Source of the DNA: Lucinisca nassula
Lineage: Eukaryota; Mollusca; Bivalvia; Lucinida; Lucinidae
Length of the DNA: 64,000 bases
Reading direction: 5' to 3'
NCBI GenBank assembly: GCA_963580285.1
Contig: OY757019.1
Coordinates: 58,424,587 to 58,488,586, forward strand
A program made the position numbers and the translations under genes. The notes beneath the pieces were generated by a model that was not told where the DNA came from, ran no database searches, and saw nothing but the letters and a program-made list of their open reading frames with translations. This document shows positions 53,986 to 64,000 of the stretch, piece by piece (within the stretch, counting starts at the first letter, position 1; every line of letters starts with the position of its first letter).

Positions 53986-54196
53986 TCGCGGTGAGTGTGA
54001 GTGTCGCTTATATTATTTTGGTTTGGATAGCCAATTGGCCATTTTGTGATAAATTAACATTCCTTTGTCATTCCGCTATTGATGTTTCAATGAGGGTCTA
54101 GTTATTTCATGTTTGTATTTCTTTCCCTTTGGTGCCACTGATGAGAGCTGTTGGTTAATTTGATCGATTCTTGGTCATTGCCTGCACTTTTATTTT
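53986..54196 (+). mobile_element. Pseudo-LTR inserted in the RT, antisense
   Basis: Plus-strand copy from CGCTTATATTATTTTGG to GCCTGCACTTTTATTTT, splitting the RT between YHKLCK and FYRRH. TTTG at each side may be the target duplication. Confidence 0.75.
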
Positions 54197-55019
54197 GCAT
54201 AGTTTATGATATCGATGACCATGATTCAGATGTTGTGTAGTTAACAATATTTTTACGAGTGTTGAAGTCAGTTATTTGACTTGACACGCTGGCAAAACGA
54301 ATTAAGTGTGAAATATAAACGCCATATGGTGCTTAACGAGGAACGCCGCCATCCAACAAAGGAACATTTACAATCTCAAAATCGAAATCATCGGTTTTAT
54401 CGTAAATTTTGCAGGAAACAAATTACAATAGATAGATGTAAATCCAAAAACGGGACCTTTGTATCACAATAATGTGGTTTGTTTAATTGAAGATCTGGGG
54501 GAGGGGATGGGGGTAAATATGACATTTGACTGATCAAACCATCGAAATAGGTATTGTCAATATTTAATAAATCATCCAAATATCTGGAATTCGAGCTAAA
54601 GGCTTCAATGTTTTCAGATTGGTTTTCAATAGAAAGGAACATCATGAAGTCTTTTTCATAGCAAAGCAAGAACAAATCAACCACAAGGGGTGCGCAATTT
54701 GTACCAATCGGAATGCCCACAATTTGTCTGAAAAAAAAACTAAGTACCAAATCTTATGTAAACATTGTCTAGTAGAAAGGCAAGAGCTTCACACACTTTC
54801 TGACATGACCATAAAGTTTACTTTTTATGCTCGTCAGAAGTGAAAAGAGCATTTCTTACATTACATGCATGTTAGAGGGAATCTTCTCTATGAAATGTCC
54901 ACCCAATTAAAGCATTAAGTTTTTCTTTTATAAGATTATGAGGAAGTGTAGTTTAAAGGGTGCTAAAATCATAAGTAGACAGACTTAAAGCACGCAAACG
55001 TCTGTATTACAATTTATTT

Positions 55020-55163
55020 AAAGTAGAAGTAAAACAAAGATCAGGAATTGATACAATTAACTTACTCCACCCATAAAAGACACCAAAGGGAAAGAAATAC
55101 AAACATTAAGCGACCAGACCATAATGGAAACCTAAACAAAGGAAGGCCATAAGGACAGTTACT
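55020..55163 (-). mobile_element. Pseudo-LTR inserted in the RT, sense
   Basis: Minus-strand 144 bp 3' end (GTAACTGTCCTTATGGCC ... TTTTACTTCTACTTT) between the RT pieces that read SLKTSNA and RRLRALSLSTYDFS. Confidence 0.75.
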
Positions 55164-56769
55164 GCATTAGATGTTTTTAGTGATCATAACAGACTTCAGT
55201 TCCTAATCGGTTCTCTTTTTAATTTTCTCCCTGAACTTTCAAAGACTTTGTCGCAATATTTAATCAAGTGTTTTTGACGTCAGTAAGACATGAAGTTAAT
55301 AATTCGGAAAGTTCAGTGGTAGTACAAGAGCTTGAATTTGCAATAAACCGTGCTTCGTATGGCCTTTTATGAAGTTTAGGTAACCAATATAACGTAGGAA
55401 GCTTGGCTTGGCCTTCTGTAACACATACAGCAAACTTGGTGACTGAATGACAAATGTGGTCATCAACTACAGCCCTCTCTATGGCCAAAAGGCAGCAGTT
55501 CATAGGCCTTAGTACCACCAAGCTCTTGCTGAAGAAAGGTTACATAGTAGAGCCGTCAAACAACGCTGCTTTGTCAGATGGTGCCAAAACAAACTTCGAA
55601 GGAAATTCTTGAATACCTAGTTTAAGGTGACGATTAGACGTCTCGGGTTTAGGAGGTAATAAGCTCGTTTTAGAAAGCAAAAAAAAAATTCGTTTGTCAC
55701 TAGTTTCAGAATGCTAAGTTTCCATTCTTTAAGGGCTTTATGCTCAACATACTCCCGTTTAAACCATCGATTATCGGATTCTTTCAGTGCAGCATCGATT
55801 TCTTCTCTACACTTATTCAAATCAATAAAAAGAAGGAAATTGATATTTCCGTCTGAAAGGAATTACATTTCGTATCCTTGAATCAGGAATAATTTCTAAA
55901 TTGGCAGTAATTATATGACCAGAAGAAGGATAACAATACACTGAGTTTTACAACCTCGGGTATAAGGAGTCTATGCATCAATATCTAAATCAGGAACAAG
56001 TTTATTGCAATTAAAAATGACAGATCTAACAGGTTTATTGTATTAATAGCAAATTATGGGAGTTTCAGAATTCTGAAAATAAGCAGGAATGGATGATCAC
56101 CGAATTGTCCCGGAAGATACTAGGTAAATCTATAAAATCTAAACCCTTATTAACAAAAGAAATTTTGATGTAATGACGTTTGTGATTAATTTCAGAATGG
56201 ATGAAAGGACAAAGAGCATGCTGAGTATAACCTCTAGTTAAAAGAGCAGCATAATATAACTGATTAGAACGATCGTAGAATTTATTCGTCTCGGTGTCCA
56301 GAATACGTGATACAGAAATGGGTAATGAAACGCAAGCATTGCGTGGCGTCCATGATTCAATAATATTATGGACAGTTACTTCAGCTTGGTATTATTTCTT
56401 TTATATACGCGTAATGTACGTTTACAGTTGCCATTTTTCTGATGCCGTGCGATCTAGTTTTATTCTTTCGACAGTCCAGAAGCGAGAAAATATAAAGAGT
56501 TGACATTCTAGAAATATTACCCGCACGATAAACATTGTCATTAAAGCCCAATGGAAAAGGTGTCTGTAATAATTTAATCCGTTTTAATTCAGTTACGTGT
56601 CGTTTACTAATTTTAAAACTAGCTGTTGAATTTATATTATAGTATTTTTTCCACTTGTTGTATAGAAATATCATTTACAGAATGACCTGTACGTTTAAAA
56701 TGACGGTACAAGAATGTGTCAGTTTTTAGGCTTGAAAGACATAAATGGAATTATATTTTATTTTAGTAT

Positions 56770-57305
56770 TCTTTATGTTGGTTGGCGCCTAATGCTCCGT
56801 CTTTGGTCGGGCCCCTCGGAGTCTAACTGTTGATTTTCTTTTGCTCCAGCAATTCTGTTGTTGTATGCTGTCGAGTCTTCAACCTTGTTTCATCTCTGTA
56901 CTTTTTTTATTTGTATGTTCTCGGAGATGTTACACTGATGAGTTAGGAAGCCTTCGTGCGGACTAAACAAAATTAGTGTATACCGCGACAGAGGTAAGGG
57001 CGAGGATTATGGCCATTTAAATCGATTTAAGCCCCCAGTGGAATTCTTTCCACTGACCGTTCCAAGGCGGTTCTTCTGTGGCGGCTCATTTATGTTGTTG
57101 TTTGTTACTTACTGTGTATATCACTTGTGTTTTTTTTTTATTTTGGATAATCATTTGGCCATTTTTTTTAGAAAGTAACTGTCCTTATGGCCTTCCTTTG
57201 TTAAGGTTTCCATTATGGTCTGGTCGCTTCATGTTTGTGTTTTTTTCCCTTTGGTGTCTTTGTTGGGTGGAGTAAGTTAATTACTGATCGTTGTTTTACT
57301 TCTAC
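56770..57305 (+). mobile_element. Penelope pseudo-LTR, inverted to the RT copy
   Basis: Plus-strand full-length-like unit TATGTTGGTTGGCGCCTAAT to GTTTTACTTCTACTT, head to head with the GIY-YIG end of the minus-strand element. Inverted junctions are described for PLE insertions. Confidence 0.8.
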
Positions 57306-57395
57306 TTAACTAGTCAATCTACTACAGTGTTCGTTAAATCTTGTTTTTAACATGCAATTATTTTGCCCGACGTACTGCATTTTTGCAATTTGCAG

Positions 57396-57622
57396 CATGT
57401 GGGGGTATCACGTATATCAAATCTGTAGACCTACACGTTACATTGGCCATTATAGCCACAGAACTGCGTAAACCGCTTACAGATGAAGAAACGGTAGATG
57501 CAGTGCATAAATGCGAACAGCACCTATACCTCGCAGCATTGCACTTGGAAATTCCACCTTTCCACCTAATAGAACGGGGAGTCCGTACAAAAGAAGCAGA
57601 ATGTAACCAAAGGGGAGATATT
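57396..57622 (+). CDS. Candidate internal exon, unknown protein
   Basis: An open stretch of 227 bases is bounded by an acceptor-like TTTTTGCAATTTGCAG (AG at 57394-57395) and a good donor GTAAGT (57623). The frame is complete across it (codons from 57395 to 57622), encoding 76 residues that include TYIKSVDLHVTLAIIATELR and KPLTDEETVDAVHKCEQHLY, with helix-like composition. The base composition is less AT-biased than the flanks. I do not recognise a family. It could be a real exon of a long-intron gene, an exon of a retired gene, or chance. The minus strand is also open here, which lowers confidence. Confidence 0.35.
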
Positions 57623-58009
57623 GTAAGTTTAAATTTATTTGTGACACTCATTTATGTGTAGTGTTGCGGTACCGTCAAAACTAAAGCGATACTCATAATG
57701 GTCATTAAGTTAAACAGTATACAAAAGAACTGAAGGTAAAATGGTATAAAAAACATCAAAAAAGCTATGCCTGCTAAAAGTATATAGATTTCAAACAAGC
57801 AATTATTATAAACCGAGGTACGAACATCCGTCTAATAATGACATTCAACAGGTATCTAAAAGATGTCAAATTAAGGAACGATGAAAAGCAATTGAAAAGC
57901 AATTGTAATTGCAATCCCTGAGGATTAGAAAAATAAGAGCATTAAAAGCATGTACGGGAAGACTTTTTACAGCCATCACACGGCACAAATAAAACAACCC
58001 TTATATGCA
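57623..58009. other. No recognised feature
   Basis: AT-rich DNA downstream of the exon-like ORF. No polyadenylation or further exon signal that I can support. Confidence 0.4.
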
Positions 58010-58735
58010 AAATAGAAGTGAAGGCAATGATCAGGAATCGATACAATTAACCCACACTCCCATCAGAGACATAAAAGGAAAAGAAACACAAACATTAAAT
58101 AACTAGAACCTATTGAAAACATCAACAGCGGAAAGCAAAACGGACAGTTACTTTCCCACAAAATGGCCAATTGTCTATCGAAAACAAAAAGATATGAGCA
58201 ATAAACGTACTCAAAGACAAACCATAACCAAAACTGAACCGTGACAGAAACTGCCTTGGAACGGTCAGTGAAAAGTATTTCACTGGGAAGCAAAAATCGA
58301 TTTTAATCTACCGAAATCCTCGCCCTTACTTCCGTCGCGATTTAAACAAATAATTTGTAAAGTCCACATGAAGGCTTCCTAACTCATCAGTGCAGCATCT
58401 CCGAGAACACAAAACTCAAACAACCACAAAGATGAAACAACGATGAGGACTCGACAGGCAGAAACCACTGAAATGCTGGATCAAAAGAAAACCAACAGTT
58501 AGACTCCGATGGGCCCAACCAGAGACTGAGCATCAGGCACCAACCAACATTACATTAAATTAAATTCTAATTCTCAGTAAAATAGAAGTGAAGGCAGTGA
58601 TCAGGAATCGATACAATTAACCCACGGCTCAAATCAGAGACCCCAAAGGGTAAGAAGCACATACATGAAACAACTAGACCCTAATGGAAACATCAATAGC
58701 GGAAAGCCAAATGGACAGTCACATTGACATTTTGT
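58010..58735 (-). mobile_element. Penelope pseudo-LTR tandem
   Basis: Minus strand: part unit 58735-58580, then full unit 58579-58012. The junction is again CTTCTATTTT followed by ACTGAGAATTAGA. Confidence 0.85.
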
Positions 58736-59190
58736 CATTTGCATGCACGTGTATGAGTTTTGACTGCATGTCATTCATATTTTGCAGTATAGGTTTGTAA
58801 TTGGTTGATTGGTTCCAAGTGCACACTACCACGTACGGACAGGAACAGGAAGGTAGTGCTTTAACATGGCTGTGTTTTATTACTATTGTCAGATGTATGT
58901 AAATGCACTGATTCTAGTACTGTGGTAGCCGTTGTTTAAGAGGCATTTTGATTGATGCCTTTTTCGGGGGATTTATTTCTTCGTTTGTCTACATGTTATA
59001 AACTGAAAAGAAATCTTTCAGAAGAAACATAACATTCAGAATTGAAAACATCAGACTCGATTTGACTCAGCCTGTTCATTAGCGACAGTACTTATATGAG
59101 CTGTGATGTCTGCCGTTTTGGAATTAGTGCACAAATGATGAAAGTAAGAGCAAAATAATTGCATACACCAAAATCATTTACAGCTTTTAA
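58736..59190. other. No recognised feature
   Basis: Unique-looking AT-rich DNA. Confidence 0.4.
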
Positions 59191-59765
59191 GATGGTATGA
59201 TGCGATAATTCATATTTGTACTGTTTCAGTCGTGGCGTCCGAAACTCTGATTTCAAAATAGTTTTCATAATAATTTTCAAAATAATTTCCAGCTTATAAG
59301 ATATATTGATGATGCGATATTTCATATTTTTTTACTGTTTCAGTCGTGGCGTCCGAACCTCTGATTTCAAAATAACTTCCAAATAAATGTTCATCTTACG
59401 GAAACACGCCTATATCATTTTTATCCCCTTGAACCCCACTTTAATATAGTAAAACAGGGATTTGCAGGGGCATACCTTATTGTTCTTATTTCTGCTCTAA
59501 AATATAGATTGTGATGCTCGTTAGAACCGCCTCGATGAGGCGGTTTTAATGAGTACCCATTATCTATATTTTGAGGAGACATAAGAAAAATATCACATTT
59601 TTTCTTCTTAAAATTTCATTTTTTTTTTTTTTTTTGGCGATAAAGGTTAAAATGTATTTCTATAGGCGTGTGTACGTAATGACAAGATGAGGCAAGGCAA
59701 TATTTCATATCTGCACTGTTTCAGTCATGACGTCCGAAACTCTGATTTCAGTCTCAAACTCAATT
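59190..59765 (+). repeat. 105 bp repeat, three copies, with MITE A between
   Basis: TACTGTTTCAGTCGTGGCGT ... CTCTGATTTCAAAATA occurs at about 59195, 59305 and 59705; the MITE at 59392-59681 separates copies two and three. Confidence 0.75.
59392..59681 (-). mobile_element. MITE family A, near full length
   Basis: Ends TCATCTTACGGAAACACGCC and TATAGGCGTGTGTACGTAATG; central GAACCGCCTCGATGAGGCGG. Confidence 0.85.
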
Positions 59766-60084
59766 GGGACATTTATGTTTTTCATTTAGAATTATGTCAG
59801 TTTCACCAAAAATGCCAACCAGTCCATTAGGCATTTTTGTCTTTTTGATATTTCATTAGTTTCGTCAATTTGGTAATTTGTGTACCTTTGTCACCAGCTA
59901 TAACGACTTATTTTGGCATCAGAAGTGCTTTTATTGTTATTTCTGCTTAGAACCAAGGTGGGTTCTAATGGACGTCCACAAATTGTGTATTGTGACAGAA
60001 ATGAGGCGCACAAAGTTTACTTTTGTAAACCCGATTTCACTCTCTATATAGTAGTCGCAGATTAGATTGACATGGCAGAGCTAT

Positions 60085-60182
60085 TAAGGTGTTGTTAATG
60101 TATGTCAAATTCGCTGAATCCACCAGAAAATTCGGTAGAGTGCCTTTCGCTTGCTTTCTGCAAGCGGACCAGATGGCCATAT
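60085..60182 (+). repeat. Repeat family K
   Basis: ATGTATGTCAAATTCGCTGA ... GCAAGCGGACCAGATGGCC matches 23000-23115. The surrounding 59766-60540 has nothing else recognised. Confidence 0.6.
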
Positions 60183-60542
60183 ACGCCAGTGTTACAGTTG
60201 AATTGACACTATCGGGTTACTTGATTTACCTTTTTGATAATAGAACATTCCGAGGGCAGGTGCAAACGATAGCTCCGCCTAGTCAATCTTATCTGTGACT
60301 ACTGTGCATTTCGGTTTAAGGGTGTTCATTTAACATGCGTGTTAATGTGACGAATTGCAATCAAAACGTGGGAATCGCACTGATACCAGGCGTAGTAAAG
60401 TAAAATATATGATGTCTTGTGCGTGTTTGTCTTTAAAATAATTATCTCCCTTGCACATTGCTAATCGCATTTCCCGTCTATAGATAACCACGTAGAGCAG
60501 GATAACTTTATTAGCAAGCATTGTTATATTCCAATGCAATAT

Positions 60543-60690
60543 GAAGGATTAGCTAGGAAGCCTTCATGCGGACTGAACAAAGTATTTGTTTCAATTCTCA
60601 ATGTCGGGTAAAAGTCGCAAAAATTTGGAAGCAACGTCTCAAATGACCTATACAGTGTTGCGTTGGACGTTAAATCTCAAATAATACAAA
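60543..60690 (+). mobile_element. Pseudo-LTR scrap and SINE-like type 3 tail
   Basis: 60543-60592 is a pseudo-LTR internal piece (GGAAGCCTTCATGCGGACTG). 60596-60690 is a 5'-truncated type 3 tail (CTCAATGTCGGGTAAAAGTC ... GGACGTTAAATCTCAAAT). Confidence 0.7.
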
Positions 60691-60754
60691 ACATCGCAAA
60701 GCAGCCTTAGGAGTATTATATATAGCCATCAAGTTATTCTTCATTTTTTAAAAC

Positions 60755-61060
60755 GCCTCGCTAGCTCAGTCGGATGGGCGTCTGACTGGTGATCAAGAGG
60801 ACCCGGGTTCGATACCTGCCGGGGTCGGCAACATTCTTTCAAGGAGATTGATCATGAAATCTTTTCTACGGTCATTCTCTCCCTTCCGCTGATTCAAGAA
60901 GGGCAGTTGTCAGTTTCTGGCGAAAGAATGTGCACTGTACTGGTTAACCACTTACGTATAAGTCTGCCCAGCAAAAGTGTGGATAGGTAAACTGACCGGC
61001 TCAAAAGTAACCTAAATAGTGTTGACTGTGCCTTTAAACTCAAATACAAACAAACAAAAC
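60755..61060 (+). mobile_element. tRNA-derived SINE, type 2, full length
   Basis: Best plus-strand copy: CCTCGCTAGCTCAGTCGGAT head, GGTTCGATACC box B, CAAACAAACAAAAC tail. TTTTTAAAAC (60745) and TTTTGAAAAC (61061) may be a diverged target duplication. Confidence 0.88.
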
Positions 61061-61201
61061 TTTTGAAAACATTGTTGAATATAGCGTGCATTATTTGTGT
61101 TGTTAAACTAAGTAGTTAGACCACTCGATTATGTTACAATACTTTAGCGAATGCTCGGAACCATGCATATGCTTGCATCAGTTACTTACAGCTGCCATTT
61201 A

Positions 61202-61418
61202 ACGGGCCTCCGTGTCCTAATGGGTAAGAGAAATGACTCTGAATCAGCTGTGGTTCGCGCCTCGCTCTGGCCACAAGTTGGACGCCAAGTTCTGCAACGG
61301 AAGGTCAGGTGGTTTTTCTCCGGGTACTGCGGTTTTCGTCTACATCTTATAAACGATAGGCTCGAAATAAGTGAAATAATCTTGAAAGGGCCGTAAAAAC
61401 TAAACCAAACAAACAAAT
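61202..61418 (+). mobile_element. tRNA-derived SINE, type 1
   Basis: GGGCCTCCGTGTCCTAATGG head, CGTGGTTCGC-like box B, GGAAGGTCAGGTGG body, AAACAAACAAA tail. Confidence 0.85.
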
Positions 61419-61566
61419 ACAACTGCCCTTTTTGAATTAGTGTACAAGACGGAATGGCCTTTTTTCTCTCTAAGACAGATAGATGTGAACCCGATAGAGA
61501 TCGAATTGGTAACCTCCTGATCACCAGGCGGTCGCGCATTCGACTGAGCCACCTGGACCGGTCCGA
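61419..61566 (-). mobile_element. SINE type 2, minus-strand head and body
   Basis: AACTGCCCTTTTTGAATTAG to CGACTGAGCCACCTGGACC; diverged and truncated. Confidence 0.7.
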
Positions 61567-61627
61567 GTTGAGGACACTTTTCAAGCCTATTTCCAGAGTC
61601 AATCGACCAATCAGTGTTGCTTGATAA

Positions 61628-62215
61628 AATCACGAAAACACCTTTATAATTTTACCCCCTTGAATCCCACTTTTAAAAAGTAAAACTGTGTTTTGCAAAG
61701 GTAAACCTTACTTTTCTTATTCAGGGGGAACAACCTACGTCATAGCAGAGATGTCGTACCCATTTCAGAAGCGGCCATATTGGTGTAAATAGGGAAATAA
61801 AATGCTTCAAACTAGATATGTACATTACGAGTCTTCAGAGAACATACTTCAGCTGGTAACGAACAATATTTGCATCCCATCAGTGAGATAATTCCACCTT
61901 GAAACATTGAAAAGGCTTCGATAGCTTCGCCACAAGATTTGAATCGGCGATGTAAACAATGGTAGTTCCGACATCATTGCCAAATCAGCTTGTGTCGAAT
62001 TATTTGAAGAAAATGTCACATTTCTGAGACAGATTTCAGTACGTTTGGTTCTTTTATGACCTAATGCACCGACTGCGCCTACTTGTTGTGGCAAATGCCT
62101 TTTGTGTAGCCAACGACGGCAAACCTACGAATGGTTATGACGTCACTGCTCTGACGTAGGTTGTTCCCCCTGTTATTTCTGTTCTAAAATATAGATTGTG
62201 GGCTCGTAAGAATGG
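61628..62215 (-). mobile_element. MITE family A, split by a 451 bp element
   Basis: 61628-61721 and 62173-62215 are contiguous family A sequence (CTTATT, then TCTGTTCTAAAATATAGATT). The remainder of the MITE is lost. Confidence 0.8.
61722..62172. mobile_element. TIR element, 451 bp, 5 bp target duplication
   Basis: Ends CAGGGGGAACAACCTACGTC and its complement are perfect for 21 bp, then one mismatch and five more matches. TTATT is duplicated at 61717-61721 and 62173-62177, and the intact target is known from other A copies. No transposase; an 81-codon minus-strand frame (61849-62094) shows no domain I can name. Superfamily not assigned. Confidence 0.9.
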
Positions 62216-62756
62216 TAGAAGAACCCAAAATCATAACCAATCAATTTGTCGAAGGGTATAGAATTTACAATTATAAACAGAATTTTTCGATACAAAATCA
62301 ATTTAAAAGTACGGAAAGGCAAAATGATTTTAACTGTTTTAAAGCTATCAGACTGATTGATCCATATGCTGCTTATTAATTTTTTACAATAAACCCTTGT
62401 TCGGCAAGGATTCACCTGTTCGTCTAATTGCCTAATAAGGGATGGAGACGCAATAGTCATAAATATCGGCGCGTGCTTGGGTGTCTAATTCTCCCATGTA
62501 CAATATGCGGTGTCTTTAAGATGATTTTATTACGGATTTAACTGCGAAATAATGCGATTATGACTTTAGGAACAATGTGATGAAATAAATAGATAACTCA
62601 AAAATCAATAAGCGGGTTACTCTTGCAGTCATAAAACCATGCTAGTTTGTGATGAAATATTAATCAATGCATTTCGACTAAACATTTGTATGAAGTCTCT
62701 TTTGTTGTATCATTTCAGAAAGTTTCGCCCGCAGAATTCACTTAGTTACGAGCCTC
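62216..62756. other. No recognised feature
   Basis: AT-rich; one 95-codon minus-strand frame without recognisable domain. Confidence 0.4.
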
Positions 62757-62970
62757 CATGTTAACAAGTACATGTAACAACCCTGTACAACCACAGCTGT
62801 ATAGAGAAAACTGGGATTTAAAGGTGTATACATCATTTTTCTTACTGTTTGCTCCCGCCATAGGTTATGCGTATTCATCAAAACAGAATAAGCCTCAATA
62901 AGTTTGTTCTAATGTGTACCCTCTCAACCTATGTTTTATGCATTTCACATATTTTCGTCCGAAAAGTAAC
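62757..62970 (+). mobile_element. MITE family B, strongly diverged
   Basis: AGAGAAAACTGGGATTTAAA, TATACATCATTTTTCTTA and ACCTATGTTTTATGC match B arms; the centre is decayed. Confidence 0.5.
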
Positions 62971-62989
62971 CGTTTATGGGATATGCAAA

Positions 62990-63222
62990 GTAGAAGTAAA
63001 ACAAAGATCAGGAATCGATACAATTAACTTACTCCACCCACCAAAGACACCAAAGGGAAAGAAATACAAACAATAAGCGACCAGACCATAATGGAAACCT
63101 AAACAAAGGAAGGCCATAAGTACAGTTACTTTCCCACAAAATGGCCATATGGCCATCCAAAATTAAAAGACACAAGTGATACACACAGTAAGAAACAAAC
63201 AACAACATAAATAAATCGCAAG
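62990..63222 (-). mobile_element. Penelope pseudo-LTR, 5'-truncated
   Basis: Plus-strand reading AGTAGAAGTAAAACAAAGAT ... CAATTAACTTACTCCACCC to AACAACATAAATAAATCG; the subfamily with the TTTTACTTCTACTTT end. Confidence 0.8.
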
Positions 63223-63650
63223 AATGCATTGTGCATGGCGGGTGTGTTATCGTATAATGATGACAAAGGAGTATTTCGTCGTGTCCCAAAACAATAATAT
63301 TAGCACTACTACTTTTATTATTATTAATAACAATGAATTCCGGGTCCAATACATAAGAAACACCCAATACATTATGTCCAACAAGGAAATGCAGAATTTG
63401 ATGGTAAAAGATCACTTCACTACATTTCGTTATAAAACACTTTGGAACCCTCTATGTTTTGCAGTATATCCTTTTCATGTAGTGTTTTGGCTCGGCACAG
63501 ATTTTTTTTCTTTTTTGTTATTTGAATGATGTTGTGGCTTCTGATGTGTGTTTGCGGTTCCGCTAGCATTTTTATCATTTGGATTTCACATCTGTGTTGC
63601 ATGCAAAGTCGATTATTTAATAACTCAAAAATGGCATTTATCTGGAAAAT
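63223..63650. other. No recognised feature
   Basis: AT-rich, short open frames only. Confidence 0.4.
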
Positions 63651-63833
63651 GTTGCATTATGTTTCGGATTTCTGCTTCAAGCGTAGCCTGCTAGTGCTCT
63701 TTAGGCCATCTCATCGAGGCAGTTCTAACGGTTCTCTCATAGAATATATATTCTTTAAAAATCTACCTTTTCATTTCTAGTTTATAAAGTGGTGTTCACA
63801 ATGTTTGCATTGCACGGACTTGTTAACGTGATG
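63651..63833 (+). mobile_element. MITE family B, diverged right part
   Basis: TCATCGAGGCAGTTCTAACG centre scrap and the end GCACGGACTTGTTAACGTGATG. 63834-64000 has no recognised feature. Confidence 0.55.
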
Positions 63834-64000
63834 ACTTATGTAAATATGTTTTTTTTATACCTGGGATATGTGTTGTTTTGAAAGTTGTGATTTCTGATAG
63901 TCTTTAGGAGGAGGAAAACCATAGTTGTTGTATCTGTCATACAACGACACGGCTGGTGGACACCTAGTCATAATGAATGCTGGTAGATCCAGTCGCGTAC

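Larger units (their letters stand above)
53866..56757 (-). pseudogene. Naiad-like Penelope retroelement: GIY-YIG remnant plus reverse transcriptase
   Basis: The intact protein would be a reverse transcriptase that copies its RNA at a nick made by its own GIY-YIG endonuclease. From the N-terminus: DTFLYRHFKRTGHSVNDI (about 56735-56680), the HH-bearing tail of a PLE-type GIY-YIG domain; LKRIKLLQTPFPLGFND (about 56580); HALCPFI and INHKRHYIKI (about 56200); CREEIDAALKE (55810). Then LYWLPKLHKRPYEARFIANS (about 55400-55350), a motif A region STYDFSTL (about 54940), GIPIGTNCAPL (about 54715) and the catalytic SRYLDDLL (about 54590-54570). The C-terminal YHKL and FYRRHFDLISKLNVGLKSLL close it. The endonuclease lies before, not after, the RT, as in Naiad PLEs. 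Several TAA/TAG stops, frameshifts and two insertions (53986-54196, 55020-55163) make it dead. One in-frame TGA (55556-55558) is noted in the findings. Confidence 0.82.

Noticed and set aside
61849..62094. Possible THAP or P-element-like fragment in the 451 bp TIR element
   Set aside because: The 81-codon frame lacks a visible C2CH zinc pattern, and the 5 bp duplication does not fit P elements (8 bp).

Overview
The window looks like eukaryotic, almost certainly molluscan, intergenic DNA. It is AT-rich, has no convincing intact gene, and is built almost wholly from nested and tandem repeats. The molluscan assignment rests on V-domain SINEs (RUDI-like), the 'TTAGCTCACC...GGGCCTCTTG' tandem-repeat family, a 155 bp tandem family, a dense Penelope-like retroelement cluster, and foldback MITEs. 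It is inference from repeat families I recognise; no search was run.

Layout. 1-9.4 kb: two related foldback MITE families (called A and B here) that share one central palindrome, with SINE insertions, two local duplications and a 459 bp tandem array. 9.4-11.4 kb: a 1976 bp foldback element with 8 bp target duplication and arms made of a palindromic minisatellite. 11.4-17.4 kb: a 155 bp tandem array and degenerate members of the 459 bp family. 17.4-36.1 kb: scattered A/B MITEs, SINEs, microsatellites, hairpins, a 60 bp minisatellite, a nested 44 bp-TIR element and a 311 bp tandem duplication. 36.1-37.6 kb: a Tc1/mariner element with its inverted repeats and a decayed transposase. 37.6-41.5 kb: tandem arrays interrupted by a V-SINE and another SINE. 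42-46.7 kb: Penelope pseudo-LTR pieces, a CTAGT-rich TIR element and a 719 bp element filled with 21 bp palindromic units. 48.6-57.3 kb: a cluster of Penelope-like retroelement pieces. One copy on the minus strand has a GIY-YIG remnant N-terminal to the reverse transcriptase, as in the Naiad clade. That copy carries two later pseudo-LTR insertions and a homogeneous 5 x 383 bp array. 57.3-64 kb: one exon-like ORF, more pseudo-LTR tandems, SINEs, and an A MITE split by a 451 bp TIR element.

The most interesting items are four. The first is the Naiad-like element with an in-frame TGA at an RT-fingers position where I expect a cysteine in relatives (possible selenocysteine, or decay). The second is a set of pseudo-LTR tandem junctions and a template-switch chimera. 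The third is the family of foldback or palindrome-array elements with clean target duplications. The fourth is modular palindromic MITEs that swap arms around a constant core. Family letters are labels made for this annotation. Nothing here supports an operon, CRISPR array, rRNA gene or stand-alone tRNA gene.
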